Of a stretch of 64,000 nt of DNA, positions 52,524 through 62,378 are shown piece by piece. The DNA lies in assembly GCF_022662305.1 (NCBI RefSeq), contig NZ_JAKNQH010000007.1:142727-206726 (forward strand). Direction: 5' to 3'. Numbering within the stretch: the stretch's first letter is position 1; every line of letters begins with the position of its first letter. The notes beneath the pieces were generated by a model. That model had not been told where the DNA came from, ran no database searches, and saw nothing but the letters and a program-made list of their open reading frames with translations. The position numbers and the translations under genes are program-made. The stretch is from Sphingomonas sp. BAUL-RG-20F-R05-02 (lineage in GTDB: Bacteria; Pseudomonadota; Alphaproteobacteria; Sphingomonadales; Sphingomonadaceae).

Positions 52524-55500
52524 CTACCCACGACCGTGGCTACTTGCTGCCTTGGCCAGAGCCTTCGCCAGTTCCTCGAGCGAGTAGGGCTTTTGCAACA
52601 GTTCGAAGTCGGCGCCATCCTGCTCGGCAAGAACGCTGCTGTACCCGCTGGTGAGAACAACGGGTAAGTGCGGGAATTGTCGGCGCACTGCCTCGCGCAA
52701 CTCGATCCCAGACATGCCGGGCATGACCACATCAGAGAAAACCATGTCGAAGTGGCCGTCGCTGCCAAGTTCGACGAGCGCACTGGCCGCGTCTATCGCC
52801 AGCTTGGTTTTGAACCCAAGCTCGCTTAACGCCTGCGTTGCAAACGAGCCCACCTCGCTATTGTCCTCCACGACGAGAATGCAGGCACCCGGCAGCAGAG
52901 GCGAGCCGCCGTCCTCGGTGAGTCCGCCTGCCTCCCGAACATCGTCAGCAGCTTTCGGGAGGTAGAGGGTGAAGGTGGCGCCTTCGCCAAGCACGCTGCT
53001 GACGATCACCTCTCCGCTAGATTGTTTAGCGAACCCGAACACCTGACTGAGACCTAGACCAGTGCCATGGCCGACGCCCTTCGTCGTGTAGAAGGGCTCG
53101 AATATGCGTTCGATCTGGTCCGGCACGATGCCGCCGCCGGTGTCCTGCAGGGAGATCGCGACGAATTGGCCGGGCACTGCTGGATGCGAGCGCACTGCGG
53201 GAATGCCGTTCACCTCGTGAACGCCGATCGTCAGCGTGCCCTCGCCGCCCATCGCGTCGCGCGCGTTCACGGCCATGTTGACCAACGCGGTGTCGAATTG
53301 GCTGCGGTCGGCCTTTATGAGGGAGGGGATGTCGGGGACCTCCACCTCAATGGCGATGCGCGAGCCGGTCAGCGTGCCCAGCATGTCGCGGAGGCTGGCG
53401 ATGCTCAGGGAGACATCGAACACCTCCGCCTTGAGCGCTTGACGTCGAGCAAAGGCAAGCAGCTGGCTGGTCAGCTTGGTCGCGCGGTCGGCGGTGTCCG
53501 AGATCGCCGCGATGTAGCGCTCTCGCTTTTCTTCGGGCAGATTCGGACGCCGCAGGAGGTCGACCGAGCCGCGGATCACGGTGAGCAGGTTGTTGAAGTC
53601 GTGCGCGACGCCGCCGGTGAGCTGGCCCACCGCCTCCACCTTCTGGCTTTGGCGTAGCTGTTCCTCCGCCTTGAGCAGCGCCGCGTCGCGCTCCTTCTGC
53701 TCGGTGACATCCCGCGCCACGCAGTAAAGCAATCCCCCGGCCGGCACCGCGGACCAGGCGAGATCGCAATATCCGTCGTCCTTGGTTCGGAACCGGTTTT
53801 CGAAGGACAAGGTGGTGAACCCCTCGGCGAGCCGCCCCACCTCCTGCCGGGTCTTGATACGGTCGTCCGGGTGCTCCAGCCATTCGGATGTTCTGCCGAC
53901 AATGGCCTCCGCCGGCCAGCCGAGGGCCCGCGACCAGGCTGGATTGACGCTGAGCCACACGCCCTCTGCACTCGCTACCCCGAGTAGGTCGCGGCTTACC
54001 TGCCAGACGCGGTCGCGCTCCTGCGTGCGCTCCTCCACTTGCTCCTGCAACGAGCCCGCGAGCGCTTGCAACTCCAGTTCGGTGCGGCGGCGCTCGATCG
54101 CAATCCGGGTCCGCTCGGCTACCTGCTGAACAAAGTCGACCTCGTCCGTCGTCCAGGTGCGCGCTCGTTGTGATAGCACGCAGAAGAGAGCGGTCAGCCT
54201 TCCCTTTTCCACCACGGGTGCGTTCACGAGGGCGCTCACGCCGACGGCGTCGAATGCTTCGGGAAAAGCAGACGTTCGCGGGTCGGTCCGCACGTCGGCG
54301 ATCACAACGGTACGGTCGCCAATCAGGTCATCGATGTACGAGCCGTAGTTCCGCATCGAATGTTCGCCTGCGATCCCGTACTGCGGAGCGATCGCCCAAT
54401 CGCGCTCGATCAGCAGTGTCTCGTCCGACGCATCGATTCGGCCGAATCCTGCGGCACTGACATCGAGCGTGCGTCCAACGATCTCGGCTGCGGCAGCGGC
54501 CATGGCGATCGGGCATTCCATGTTGCGGAGGGCATCGCCAAGGGTAAGCAGACCCGTACGCCGCGCTTCCACGCCCGCCTTCTTCGCCTCTCGCTCCCGA
54601 CGCTCGCTGATGTCTTGGAAGGTGCAGATCGCGCCACCCAGTCTGCCGTCCTGGATGATCGGCGTTGCCCGGTACTCCACCCACAGCGGCTCGCCGCCGA
54701 TGGGAAAGAACAGCTCCTCGGTGACGTGTGCGGGCGTGCCGTCCCGCGCGGCCCGGTAGATCGGGCATTGTGCTTCGGGATAGGGCGAGCCGTCGACATG
54801 AGTGTGGTGAATGATGTCGTGCAGTCGACGGCCAATGACGTCCTTGGCGCTGGTCAACCCCATCATGCGCAGGAACGCCGCGTTGCAGGTTGTGGTCAGG
54901 CCGGTCTGATCGACGGCGTAGAAGCCTTCGCTGATCGAATCGAGCAAAAGGCGAAGGTTGGCTTCGCTGCTGCGGAGCGAGGCATTGAGGCCGCGCTGAT
55001 GCTCCTCGCTCGCCCGCAAGCGCGCCTCACCGGACTTCCGCTCGCTGATGTCGCTGAACAGAATGGCGACCAACCGCTCCTCCGGCTCGCCGACGCGGTA
55101 CGCGAACACCTCGTACCAGCGACCGTCGAGTGCTTCGGCCGGCAGCGTGAACCGCTGCGATTGGCCCGACCGCGCGATGCGCGCGTACATGTCGAACCAG
55201 TGCTGCTCGTGATCGGGCACGAGGTCCCGCATCCAATTGCCGGGTGCGTCGGCCAAGCCTGTCTGGCGTTCGAAGGCGGGGTTCACCTCCAGAAAGCGAT
55301 AGTCGATCGGCTGGGCGGTGTCGTCGCAGCGCACCTCAATCAGACAGAAGCCCTCGTCGATGCTGTCGTACAGCGACCGGTAGCGATCCTCGCTCTCCGA
55401 CAGCGCGACCCTTGTATAATGCTGCTCGGTGCGGTCGCGCAGGATCTTCACGTACCCTTCGAGATTACCGCCGTTGCCGCGCAGCGGCATCATCTCGCCA

Positions 55501-55817
55501 TTGGCCCAAAAGCGTGATCCGTCCCGTCGCAGGTGCCAGCGCTCGTCGACGCCGCGACCGTGACGGACGGCCGCGCTCATCTCGGCTTCAGAAATGCGGC
55601 TCTCGACGTCCTCGGGGGTGAAGAACAGGTCGACCGGCTGGGCGATAGCCTCGCTCGCGCTCCAACCCATGATCCGCTCCGCGCCGATGTTCCACGACGT
55701 GATCGTGCCGGCGAGGTCCAAGCCGACTATGGCGTAGTCGATCGCGTTCTCGATGATCAGACGTGCCTGACGGCCGGACAGGCTTTCGTCGACAGATCCG
55801 GTAGAGTCGGTTTGCAT
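52524..55817 (-). CDS. PAS/GAF hybrid sensor histidine kinase with receiver domain
   Basis: A 1097-residue soluble hybrid kinase. In order it has three PAS domains (about 15-400, with [28 protein letters not shown] and [17 protein letters not shown]), a GAF domain (about 420-580), a coiled segment and a fourth PAS (about 605-725). The HisKA box is [16 protein letters not shown] (about 755), followed by an ATPase domain with [18 protein letters not shown] and [12 protein letters not shown], and a C-terminal receiver with Asp in [13 protein letters not shown]. There are no membrane helices. The ATG at 55817 is preferred to a TTG at 55853. Photosensing or redox sensing is possible but not shown. 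No output protein is adjacent. Confidence 0.9.
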   Translation of the reverse strand: MQTDSTGSVDESLSGRQARLIIENAIDYAIVGLDLAGTITSWNIGAERIMGWSASEAIAQPVDLFFTPEDVESRISEAEMSAAVRHGRGVDERWHLRRDGSRFWANGEMMPLRGNGGNLEGYVKILRDRTEQHYTRVALSESEDRYRSLYDSIDEGFCLIEVRCDDTAQPIDYRFLEVNPAFERQTGLADAPGNWMRDLVPDHEQHWFDMYARIARSGQSQRFTLPAEALDGRWYEVFAYRVGEPEERLVAILFSDISERKSGEARLRASEEHQRGLNASLRSSEANLRLLLDSISEGFYAVDQTGLTTTCNAAFLRMMGLTSAKDVIGRRLHDIIHHTHVDGSPYPEAQCPIYRAARDGTPAHVTEELFFPIGGEPLWVEYRATPIIQDGRLGGAICTFQDISERREREAKKAGVEARRTGLLTLGDALRNMECPIAMAAAAAEIVGRTLDVSAAGFGRIDASDETLLIERDWAIAPQYGIAGEHSMRNYGSYIDDLIGDRTVVIADVRTDPRTSAFPEAFDAVGVSALVNAPVVEKGRLTALFCVLSQRARTWTTDEVDFVQQVAERTRIAIERRRTELELQALAGSLQEQVEERTQERDRVWQVSRDLLGVASAEGVWLSVNPAWSRALGWPAEAIVGRTSEWLEHPDDRIKTRQEVGRLAEGFTTLSFENRFRTKDDGYCDLAWSAVPAGGLLYCVARDVTEQKERDAALLKAEEQLRQSQKVEAVGQLTGGVAHDFNNLLTVIRGSVDLLRRPNLPEEKRERYIAAISDTADRATKLTSQLLAFARRQALKAEVFDVSLSIASLRDMLGTLTGSRIAIEVEVPDIPSLIKADRSQFDTALVNMAVNARDAMGGEGTLTIGVHEVNGIPAVRSHPAVPGQFVAISLQDTGGGIVPDQIERIFEPFYTTKGVGHGTGLGLSQVFGFAKQSSGEVIVSSVLGEGATFTLYLPKAADDVREAGGLTEDGGSPLLPGACILVVEDNSEVGSFATQALSELGFKTKLAIDAASALVELGSDGHFDMVFSDVVMPGMSGIELREAVRRQFPHLPVVLTSGYSSVLAEQDGADFELLQKPYSLEELAKALAKAASSHGRG

Positions 55818-56302
55818 GTCTGCATCAATGTCGCATCGGGAGGACGGCGACAATTAGGATTGTACTTCACGAGCGACGCTGCGGTTGGCCTTCGATCGGC
55901 GTTGACCGTTGTGCTCGGGAAAATGCCTCAGCCAAGCGGGTGAATTCCCCATGCCGTGATCGCGTCGGCGTCTCTGCGGGTCAACGTCGCCTGCTCGGGC
56001 GACGCTTCCAATATGATCTCCTATTCGGCCTCTTCCTGGTCTTGTGAGAGCGCATGCGCCGCCGGTTACGCGGCAAGTCGATGTCGGCAGCGGCGATTCT
56101 GGCTTAAGCCGTCAATGAACGAATGACCGCTTTCGGGGAGCGCAGATGCTTCAATGATGTCCGTTTCTGAGTCTTCGCGGCGGCGCGGGAAAGGAGGCAT
56201 CGCGTGTTTGCCAACGAGATCTACCGGTAGCACACCAAACTCGACACTCGACACTCGACACTCGACCTTAGCCAGCAGCCATACATCTACTATGCTGGAT
56301 AT
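55818..56302. other. Intergenic region with repeats
   Basis: 485 bases without a supported gene. It holds one copy of the dispersed motif (about 56109-56150, CGCTTTCGGGGAGCGCAGAT) and a short tandem repeat just before arsR. Confidence 0.5.
56239..56266. repeat. Four perfect tandem copies of a 7-bp unit
   Basis: ACTCGAC is repeated four times without change (56239-56266), 37 bases before the arsR start. Copy number could vary by slippage; an effect on arsR expression is only a possibility. Confidence 0.8.
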
Positions 56303-56635
56303 GTGGAGAACGATTCGGCTATCGCTGCACTGGGCGCCTTAGCGCAGGTCACACGCCTCGATGTGTTCCGCCTGCTGGTGCGACATGAGCCGGACGGCAT
56401 GGCTGCGGGCGAAATCGCCCGCCAGCTCGACGTGCCGCAAAATACCATGTCGTCGCACCTCGGCATTCTGGCACGCGCCGGCCTCGTCCGCGCCGAACGG
56501 CATAGCCGCTCGATCATCTACCGTGCCAATCTGGACGGCCTGCGCGCGCTGACGCTGTTTCTGCTCAAGGACTGCTGCGCTGGTAGCGCCGAGCTTTGCG
56601 CGCCGCTTATCGCTGAACTCGCCCCCTGCTGTTGA
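56303..56635 (+). CDS. arsR: ArsR family repressor of the arsenic operon
   Basis: A 110-residue winged-helix repressor. LAQVTRLDVFRLLVRH and AGEIARQLDVPQNTMSSHLG form the DNA-binding part; the C-terminus carries Cys in KDCCAGSAELC and the final PCC, which could bind arsenite. The start is a GTG at 56303. It is followed by arsC 12 bases downstream and arsB, so it should be the arsenite-responsive repressor of this operon. The Cys arrangement at the C-terminus differs from the CVC motif of plasmid R773 ArsR. Confidence 0.88.
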   Translation: MENDSAIAALGALAQVTRLDVFRLLVRHEPDGMAAGEIARQLDVPQNTMSSHLGILARAGLVRAERHSRSIIYRANLDGLRALTLFLLKDCCAGSAELCAPLIAELAPCC

Positions 56636-56646
56636 AAGAAAGCGTC

Positions 56647-57075
56647 GTGGCTGTCGATACCGTCATTTATCACAACCCCGAGTGCGGCACATCGCGCAAC
56701 GCCCTAGCCATGATCCGCAACGCCGGCATTGAGCCGCATGTGGTCGAGTATCTGAAGACCCCGCCCTTGCGCGCGCTGCTCGTCTAGCTGATCGAGCGCG
56801 CCGGCATGACGCCCCGCGAGCTGTTGCGCGAGAAGGGTACGCCCTATGCGGACCTTGGGCTGGGCGACACGTCGCTGCCTGACGACGCGCTGGTCAATGC
56901 GATGATGGCGCACCCGATCCTCATCAACCGGCCGCTGGTCGTCTCGCCGCTTGGCGTGAGACTCTGCCGGCCGTCCGAGGCCGTGCTTGAACTCCTGCCC
57001 GCTGACCAGCTCGGCGCCTTTGCCAAGGAGGATGGCGAACAGGTGGTGGACGTCTCGGGGCAACGCGTCGCCTGA
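56647..57075 (+). pseudogene. arsC: Arsenate reductase gene with in-frame amber codon
   Basis: From GTG 56647 the frame encodes a glutaredoxin-type ArsC of 142 codons, close to the 141 of R773 ArsC. The catalytic Cys13 is in IYHNPECGTSRNALAMI, and RPLVVSPLGVRLCRP provides the anion-binding Arg. Codon 47 is TAG (56785-56787), between ALLV and LIERAGMTPRELL, where CAG would be expected. Everything after it stays in frame to the TGA at 57073-57075. Either the gene is recently inactivated, the stop is suppressed, or it is a sequencing error. Restart at the ATG at 56806 would lose the catalytic Cys. Confidence 0.85.
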
Positions 57076-58361
57076 TGCTGCCTGCGGTCCTGATCTTCGT
57101 CGCCACGATCGCGCTCGTCATCTGGCAGCCCAAGGGGCTCGGGATCGGGTGGAGCGCGTTTACCGGCGCAATCGTGGCGCTGCTCGCGGGCGTCGTCACG
57201 CTGTCCGACGTGCCGGTGGTGTGGGGGATCGTCTGGAACGCTACCGCCGCATTTGTCGCGATCATCATCATAAGCCTGCTGCTCGATGAAGCCGGGTTCT
57301 TCGAGTGGGCGGCGCTCCACGTCGCCCGCTGGGGTAGGGGCCAGGGGCGCCGGCTGTTCGCCTTGGTCGTGCTGCTCGGCGCGGCCGTGTCTTCGCTGTT
57401 TGCGAACGATGGCGCGGCCCTGATCCTCACACCCATCGTCATCGCCATGCTTCGGGCGCTGGGCTTCGGCAACAAGGCCACGCTCGCCTTCATCATGGCG
57501 GCGGGGTTCATCGCCGATACTGCGAGCCTGCCACTCGTCGTCTCCAACCTCGTCAACATCGTGTCGGCCGACTTCTTCCACCTTGGCTTCAGCGCGTATG
57601 GGAGCGTGATGGTGCCGGTCGATCTTGTGTCGATCGCCGCGACGCTGGGTGCGCTGCTGCTGTTCTTCGGCCGCGACATACCGCCGACCTATGACGTGGC
57701 GGCGCTCCGCGTGCCGCGTGACGCGATCCGCGATGCGGCGACCTTTCGTGCCGGTTGGATCGTCCTTGCGCTTCTGCTCGCCGGCTTCTTCCTGCTCGAA
57801 CCGCTGGGCGTGCCGGTCAGCGCCGTTGCTGCTGCCGGGGCGATCCTGCTGCTGGTGATCGCCGGCAGGGGCCATGTGATCGAGACGCGCAAGGTGGTGC
57901 GGGGCGCCCCGTGGCAGATCGTGATCCTCTCGCTGGGCATGTACCTAGTCGTTTATGGCCTGCGGAACGCGGGTCTGACGGATCATCTCGCGGCGTTGCT
58001 CGCTCGTACCGCTCAAGGCGGCGTGTGGGGTGCTGCGCTGGGGACGGGCGTGATCGCGGCCGTCCTTTCGTCGGTCATGAACAACATGCCGAGCGTGCTG
58101 GTTGGCGCGCTTTCGATAGACGCCGTGCACACTGCGGGACCGATTAAGGAAGCGATGACCTACGCCAACGTGATCGGCTGCGACCTCGGTCCTAAGCTAA
58201 CGCCGATCGGCTCGCTCGCAACGCTCCTGTGGCTTCACGTCTTGGGGCAAAAGGGCGTGCGGATCGGGTGGGGCTATTATTTCCGGGTCGGGATCACGCT
58301 GACCGTGCCCGTTCTGCTCATCACCCTTGCGGCGCTCACGCTTCGGATCGAATTTGCCTGA
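57075..58361 (+). CDS. arsB: Arsenite efflux permease
   Basis: A 428-residue ArsB-type transporter, the length of R773 ArsB (429). About twelve hydrophobic helices run from the N-terminus [17 protein letters not shown], with family motifs [19 protein letters not shown] and [32 protein letters not shown]. It exports arsenite, driven by the proton gradient; no arsA ATPase is present. It overlaps the arsC stop by one base (TGATG), so its expression may depend partly on translation through arsC, which now has a premature stop. Confidence 0.93.
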   Translation: MLPAVLIFVATIALVIWQPKGLGIGWSAFTGAIVALLAGVVTLSDVPVVWGIVWNATAAFVAIIIISLLLDEAGFFEWAALHVARWGRGQGRRLFALVVLLGAAVSSLFANDGAALILTPIVIAMLRALGFGNKATLAFIMAAGFIADTASLPLVVSNLVNIVSADFFHLGFSAYGSVMVPVDLVSIAATLGALLLFFGRDIPPTYDVAALRVPRDAIRDAATFRAGWIVLALLLAGFFLLEPLGVPVSAVAAAGAILLLVIAGRGHVIETRKVVRGAPWQIVILSLGMYLVVYGLRNAGLTDHLAALLARTAQGGVWGAALGTGVIAAVLSSVMNNMPSVLVGALSIDAVHTAGPIKEAMTYANVIGCDLGPKLTPIGSLATLLWLHVLGQKGVRIGWGYYFRVGITLTVPVLLITLAALTLRIEFA

Positions 58362-58441
58362 TGCCCCTTCGCGACCTCGCCGAATCCGACCATCTGCCGG
58401 CGCTCGATCCAGCTTATGCCATCCAGCGCCCGGCGCTGGGG
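58361..58441 (+). pseudogene. arsH: N-terminal stump of arsH
   Basis: The arsB stop overlaps an ATG (58361) that opens [20 protein letters not shown], followed by IQRPALG. This resembles the first about 28 residues of ArsH, the NADPH-flavin organoarsenical oxidase that normally follows arsB. The flavodoxin-like part beginning PPRILLLYGS is absent: from about 58441 the DNA instead encodes, on the other strand, the beginning of an aldo/keto reductase. The frame then continues as nonsense. Confidence 0.55.
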
Positions 58442-58503
58442 ATGCAGCCGAGGCCGAGGGCGGAGACGTGGAGGCCGCTGCGGCCGAGTTCGCGGGTCTG
58501 CAT
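58441..58503 (-). pseudogene. N-terminal stump of an aldo/keto reductase
   Basis: From ATG 58503 on the minus strand the sequence reads MQTRELGRSGLHVSALGLGC, the classic start of an aldo/keto reductase, then leaves the family pattern at about 58441 and stops after ten more codons. It lies 11 bases downstream of the CMD-family gene on the same strand, with which it was probably co-transcribed. Confidence 0.65.
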
Positions 58504-58514
58504 GATATGTCCTT

Positions 58515-58847
58515 TCACTGGTTCGAGCCGTCGGCATCGGCGAACACGTCACGCATGTTGCCGATCGCGGTGCTGGCGGTCGGCCAGCCGGCGTAGAAGG
58601 CGAGGTGGGTGACCGCCTCGACCAGTTCGTCCCTGGTCACGCCGTTCTCGAGCGCCTTCTTCAGGTGGAACGGCAACTCGTTCTGGCGATAGGCGGTGAC
58701 GAGGCTCGCGACGGTGATCAGGCTCCGGTCGCGCGGCGATAGGCCCGGCCGCGGCCAGATGTCGTCGAACAGCACGGTATCAGTGATCTCAGTCAGGCGC
58801 GGCGCGATGTCGCCCCACGGCGCCCGCATCGGTTGTTCGTCGGCCAT
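58515..58847 (-). CDS. Carboxymuconolactone decarboxylase family protein
   Basis: A 110-residue CMD-domain protein. LTEITDTVLFDDIWPRPGLS, RDRSLITVASLVTAYRQNEL and HLAFYAGWPTASTAI match the short CMD family that lacks the CxxC pair of AhpD. The active-site-like His is in VEAVTHLAF. The product probably acts on small organic substrates or as a stress-related protein. GAAGGAG precedes the ATG at 58847. A LysR gene is divergent (90 bases between starts) and may control it. Confidence 0.88.
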   Translation of the reverse strand: MADEQPMRAPWGDIAPRLTEITDTVLFDDIWPRPGLSPRDRSLITVASLVTAYRQNELPFHLKKALENGVTRDELVEAVTHLAFYAGWPTASTAIGNMRDVFADADGSNQ

Positions 58848-58937
58848 GGCGGTGTCTCCTTCGACAGCCATGTATGGTTTTCGCCTCCCGTTGATTAGAC
58901 GGTGCAGTCCGCATGCGGCTGTGAGATGTACTCAGCA

Positions 58938-59870
58938 ATGCCGCGCCATTCGATCAATGACCTCGTCGCGCTGCGCACCATCGTGCGCGAGCGCAGCTTT
59001 ACCCGCGCCGCCGCGCAGATCGGTGTGTCGCCGTCCGCGCTCAGCCACTCGATCCGCGCGCTCGAGGATCGGGTCGGCGTGCGGCTTCTGACCCGCACTA
59101 CCCGCAGCGTCGCGCCAACCGTGGCTGGCGAGCGTCTTGTTGGGGCAATCGGGCCGCACCTCGACGGGATCGATGCCGAGCTCGCCGCCCTAGCGGGCTT
59201 ACGTGACAAGCCGGCGGGCACGATCCGCATCACCACCGGCATCGACGCGGCACAGACGATACTGTGGCCGGCCCTTGCCGAGCTGCTGCCGGCATATCCC
59301 GATATCCAAGTTGAGATCGCGATCGACACGGGCTTCGTCGACATCGTCGCCGAGCGGTTCGACGCCGGCATCCGCCTCGGCGAGACGGTTGGTCAGGACA
59401 TGATCGCAATCCGGATCGGTCCCGACATGCGGATGGCGGCGGTGGCGTCGCCGGCCTATATCGCAGCCTGCGGGACGCCGGCGAGCCCGCGTGAGCTCGC
59501 CTCCCACAACTGCATCAACCTGCGCTTTCCGACGCATGGCGGACTCTACGCCTGGGAGTTTGAGCATGACGGCCGCGAGCTTACGGTGCGGGTTGAGGGG
59601 CAGGTGATCGTCAACGACATCGCGCTCGCGCTCCAGGCAGCGCGGGACGGCGGCGGGATCGCTTATTTGCCGGAGGAGTATATCGCCGCCGACATTGCTG
59701 AGGCCCGGTTGGGGCGCTTGCTGTCGGATTGGTGTCCGCCGTTCCCAGGCTACCATCTTTACTATCCAAGCAGGCGGCAGCTCTCGCCCGCGATGGCGGT
59801 CCTTATCAAAGCGTTGCGGGGCCGCGGTCATGCTTCCACCATCGTTGGCGACGTCACGATCGATCGATGA
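58938..59870 (+). CDS. LysR family regulator divergent from the CMD gene
   Basis: A 310-residue LysR protein. The helix-turn-helix region reads INDLVALRTIVRERSFTRAA and VSPSALSHSIRALEDRVGVR; the effector domain ends with YHLYYPSRRQLSPAMAVLIK. ATG 58938 is preferred to a GTG at 58902 because LysR similarity starts at MPRHSINDL. Divergent placement next to the CMD and aldo/keto reductase genes is the usual layout for a LysR regulator and its target, although the reductase is now truncated. Confidence 0.9.
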   Translation: MPRHSINDLVALRTIVRERSFTRAAAQIGVSPSALSHSIRALEDRVGVRLLTRTTRSVAPTVAGERLVGAIGPHLDGIDAELAALAGLRDKPAGTIRITTGIDAAQTILWPALAELLPAYPDIQVEIAIDTGFVDIVAERFDAGIRLGETVGQDMIAIRIGPDMRMAAVASPAYIAACGTPASPRELASHNCINLRFPTHGGLYAWEFEHDGRELTVRVEGQVIVNDIALALQAARDGGGIAYLPEEYIAADIAEARLGRLLSDWCPPFPGYHLYYPSRRQLSPAMAVLIKALRGRGHASTIVGDVTIDR

Positions 59871-59924
59871 ACAAACGGCAGAGACTAGGCGGCGCAAAGT
59901 AGGCTCTGAATGTCCGGCTGTGGG

Positions 59925-62222
59925 TCAAGCTGCATACCGCAAGCGTTTCATGAGTTGCGCTAGCGACGCCGGTGGAAGGGCTTCAGCGAAAAGAAAGCCC
60001 TGTAACTCATTACAGCCAGCGCCTTCGAGAAAAGCGCGCTGCTCGCGCGTTTCGACTCCTTCAGCCGACACGGACAGGCCCATTGCGTGACCCAGGCGCA
60101 CCACAGCATGGATAATGGCTGCGGCGTCATCTACCTCCCCGAGGCGGCTGGTGAAGCTCCGGTCAATCTTGATCTTGTCCACCTGAAACTTGCTGAGATA
60201 GCTCAGGCTCGAATACCCTGTTCCGAAGTCGTCCAGTGCGATACGAAAGCCTGCACTACGGAGCTCGGCTAGAACCGCTCGGACGACTGCGTCGTTGTCG
60301 AGGAGAACGCTCTCCGTCACCTCAAGCTCGATCTGTGCAGGCCTGGCTCCCGACTCTTGTACAATCGCGCGTATTTCGGCGGCGAGATCGCCCGAGCGGA
60401 ATTGCACTGGCGACAGGTTCACCGCTACCGAAAGGGATGGCCATGCGCGAGCGACGTCGCAGGCGTCGCGCAACACAAAGTGGCCAAGCTCGCGTATTAA
60501 GCCGGTTTCCTCGGCAATCGGGATGAAGGCGTCGGGCGAAAGAAGGCCGCGGACCGGATGCTGCCAGCGTAGCAAGGCCTCAAGGCCGATGATCTGCGTG
60601 CCGGTGCCATCCATCTGCGGCTGGTAGTTGACGAAGAGCTCCTGCTTGCGCGCGAGCGCATCGCGAAGGTCGTACTCGAGTCCGCGACGCGTTTTGACGC
60701 TCTCATCCATGTCCGTGCTGAACACTCGATACCCGTCACGCCCCTCGGCCTTGGCACGGTACATAGCGATGTCGGCCATGCGCATCAGTTCGGTGCGGTC
60801 GCTGCGGCAGGATTGCGCACAAGCAATGCCGATGCTGGCACCGATGAACACGCTGGTGCCGAGGATGGCGAATGGCTCGCGTACCGCATCCACCATTGCT
60901 TGAGCGGTTTCCTCGATATCCGACAGGTTCAAACGGTCGTCCAGGAGTATCGCGAACTCATCGCCGCCCAACCGGGCAACGACGTCGCCCGGATTGATCA
61001 GGCCGCGAAGACGCGCCGAGACCAGCTGGATGAGCTGGTCACCGCCGGCATGCCCCAGCGTGTCGTTGACTTGCTTGAACCTATCCAGATCAACAAGCAG
61101 AACAGCCCAAAGACGCTCCGCATGCGCATCGGACACCTTATGATCGATGACCGCGTTGATATGAGCACGGTTTGGCAGACCTGTGAGAACATCATGGTAA
61201 GCCAAATGGTGGGCCTGCGCTTCCTTTGCTTGCAGTTCGACGTGAGCCGCGGCGAGCTGCCTGAGTGACACAGCATCTTTGCGCATCAGCTTCGCCACGC
61301 TGAAGAGCAGCACGCCCAGCGCGGCGAGCAGTGCAACCAATGCAGCACCCGCGCTTGGCGCCATCGAGCTCCATACCGCACGTCCGGGCCGATCCGGCCG
61401 CCAGACGAAGAAACCGAGATTGCCTCCCCGGCTGGAGACAAGGGTTACGCCGTGCTCGCTCGGTTTCAGCTGGTGGGAACGCTGTACGCGAGCACCGGTA
61501 ATCGATTGTAATTTCACCAGGTTCTGCGTGAAGCCGGCATCCAGGTATCTAATGCTGACCAGCAGAGGTTCTCGCCCCGGCGCGGCTGCAACTTTGCTCG
61601 TGTCCGGGATCAGACGCATGACACTCATCGCCGCGGGACGTCCCATGACCACGCCCAGGTCGGTGGCATGGATGGAGCGGGTGGAGGTCCTAACTGTCGA
61701 AGTAGCGCTGAGGGCGCGTCCTGGCAGTCGCTCGTGAGGATTGGGCGCTTCATGCGTCCGTCCGCGCGCGGCTTCGATCAGAGGCTGCGCAGCCCGGGCG
61801 TAGGCAGCAAAGCTGACAGGCGTAGCGCGCACGCCATCACGCATCACGTAGACCGCCTTATCATCGGCGTTCAGGATGATGTCCACATCATGCGCGAACA
61901 CGTAATTCAGCCAGACGCCGACGTTATCGTCGACCCACCCCCAGTTAGGATGTGGCTTACGAAGCTCCAGCACCAACGGGCTCCAGATCGCTACACCCGC
62001 TTGGCTTTGCGCAAGCTCGTCCAATGCATCGTTGATCGCGAGCTTCACCTCCTGCTCCTGCCGGTTGACGGAGACGCGATCAGCTTGAGAGGCGGTGCCT
62101 CGAAGAGCGGAGAACGCGAAGATTGTGAGACCAAGCGCCACGGTAAGAACAGGAATGACGAGAGCAGCAATCAGCCGCACATTGAAAACCCGCTTATTTC
62201 GCTCTGTTCTGCCGTGCAACAC
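59925..62222 (-). CDS. CHASE4-GGDEF-EAL cyclic-di-GMP enzyme
   Basis: A 765-residue membrane protein. An N-terminal helix (LIAALVIPVLTVALGLTIFA) and a second helix near 300-320 flank a periplasmic CHASE4-like sensor (about 45-290, with FAHDVDIILNADDKAVY). A GGDEF domain follows with an intact RLGGDEFAI and no RxxD inhibitory site at the usual place (NPGD instead), then an EAL domain with LEALLRW, ELEVTESVLL and DDFGTGYSSLSYL. Both activities look possible. A GTG at 62222 with GGGGAG five bases upstream is the likely start; GTG 62249 is open further upstream. The first third plus upstream DNA is duplicated at 31754-32355. Confidence 0.92.
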   Translation of the reverse strand: MLHGRTERNKRVFNVRLIAALVIPVLTVALGLTIFAFSALRGTASQADRVSVNRQEQEVKLAINDALDELAQSQAGVAIWSPLVLELRKPHPNWGWVDDNVGVWLNYVFAHDVDIILNADDKAVYVMRDGVRATPVSFAAYARAAQPLIEAARGRTHEAPNPHERLPGRALSATSTVRTSTRSIHATDLGVVMGRPAAMSVMRLIPDTSKVAAAPGREPLLVSIRYLDAGFTQNLVKLQSITGARVQRSHQLKPSEHGVTLVSSRGGNLGFFVWRPDRPGRAVWSSMAPSAGAALVALLAALGVLLFSVAKLMRKDAVSLRQLAAAHVELQAKEAQAHHLAYHDVLTGLPNRAHINAVIDHKVSDAHAERLWAVLLVDLDRFKQVNDTLGHAGGDQLIQLVSARLRGLINPGDVVARLGGDEFAILLDDRLNLSDIEETAQAMVDAVREPFAILGTSVFIGASIGIACAQSCRSDRTELMRMADIAMYRAKAEGRDGYRVFSTDMDESVKTRRGLEYDLRDALARKQELFVNYQPQMDGTGTQIIGLEALLRWQHPVRGLLSPDAFIPIAEETGLIRELGHFVLRDACDVARAWPSLSVAVNLSPVQFRSGDLAAEIRAIVQESGARPAQIELEVTESVLLDNDAVVRAVLAELRSAGFRIALDDFGTGYSSLSYLSKFQVDKIKIDRSFTSRLGEVDDAAAIIHAVVRLGHAMGLSVSAEGVETREQRAFLEGAGCNELQGFLFAEALPPASLAQLMKRLRYAA

Positions 62223-62309
62223 CGCTACTCCCCGGCAGGACGCTATCACTTAGCAGTCGATAAACCGTTAAGCCGACGTAGTTGCCCTTGTCTCGCGGAG
62301 AGGTGCCCA
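61709..62309 (-). repeat. Direct repeat, right copy (5' end of the intact GGDEF-EAL gene)
   Basis: 601 bases matching 31754-32355 in the same orientation, about 94-95% identical by eye, 29.95 kb apart. This copy is inside and upstream of the intact gene, so it is probably the source. Confidence 0.9.
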
Positions 62310-62378
62310 TGGACGCCCGAGTCAATCCTGAACGAATGAGGTGGATGGCTCCCGCTCACGGCATCTAGGTGCCAAAGT

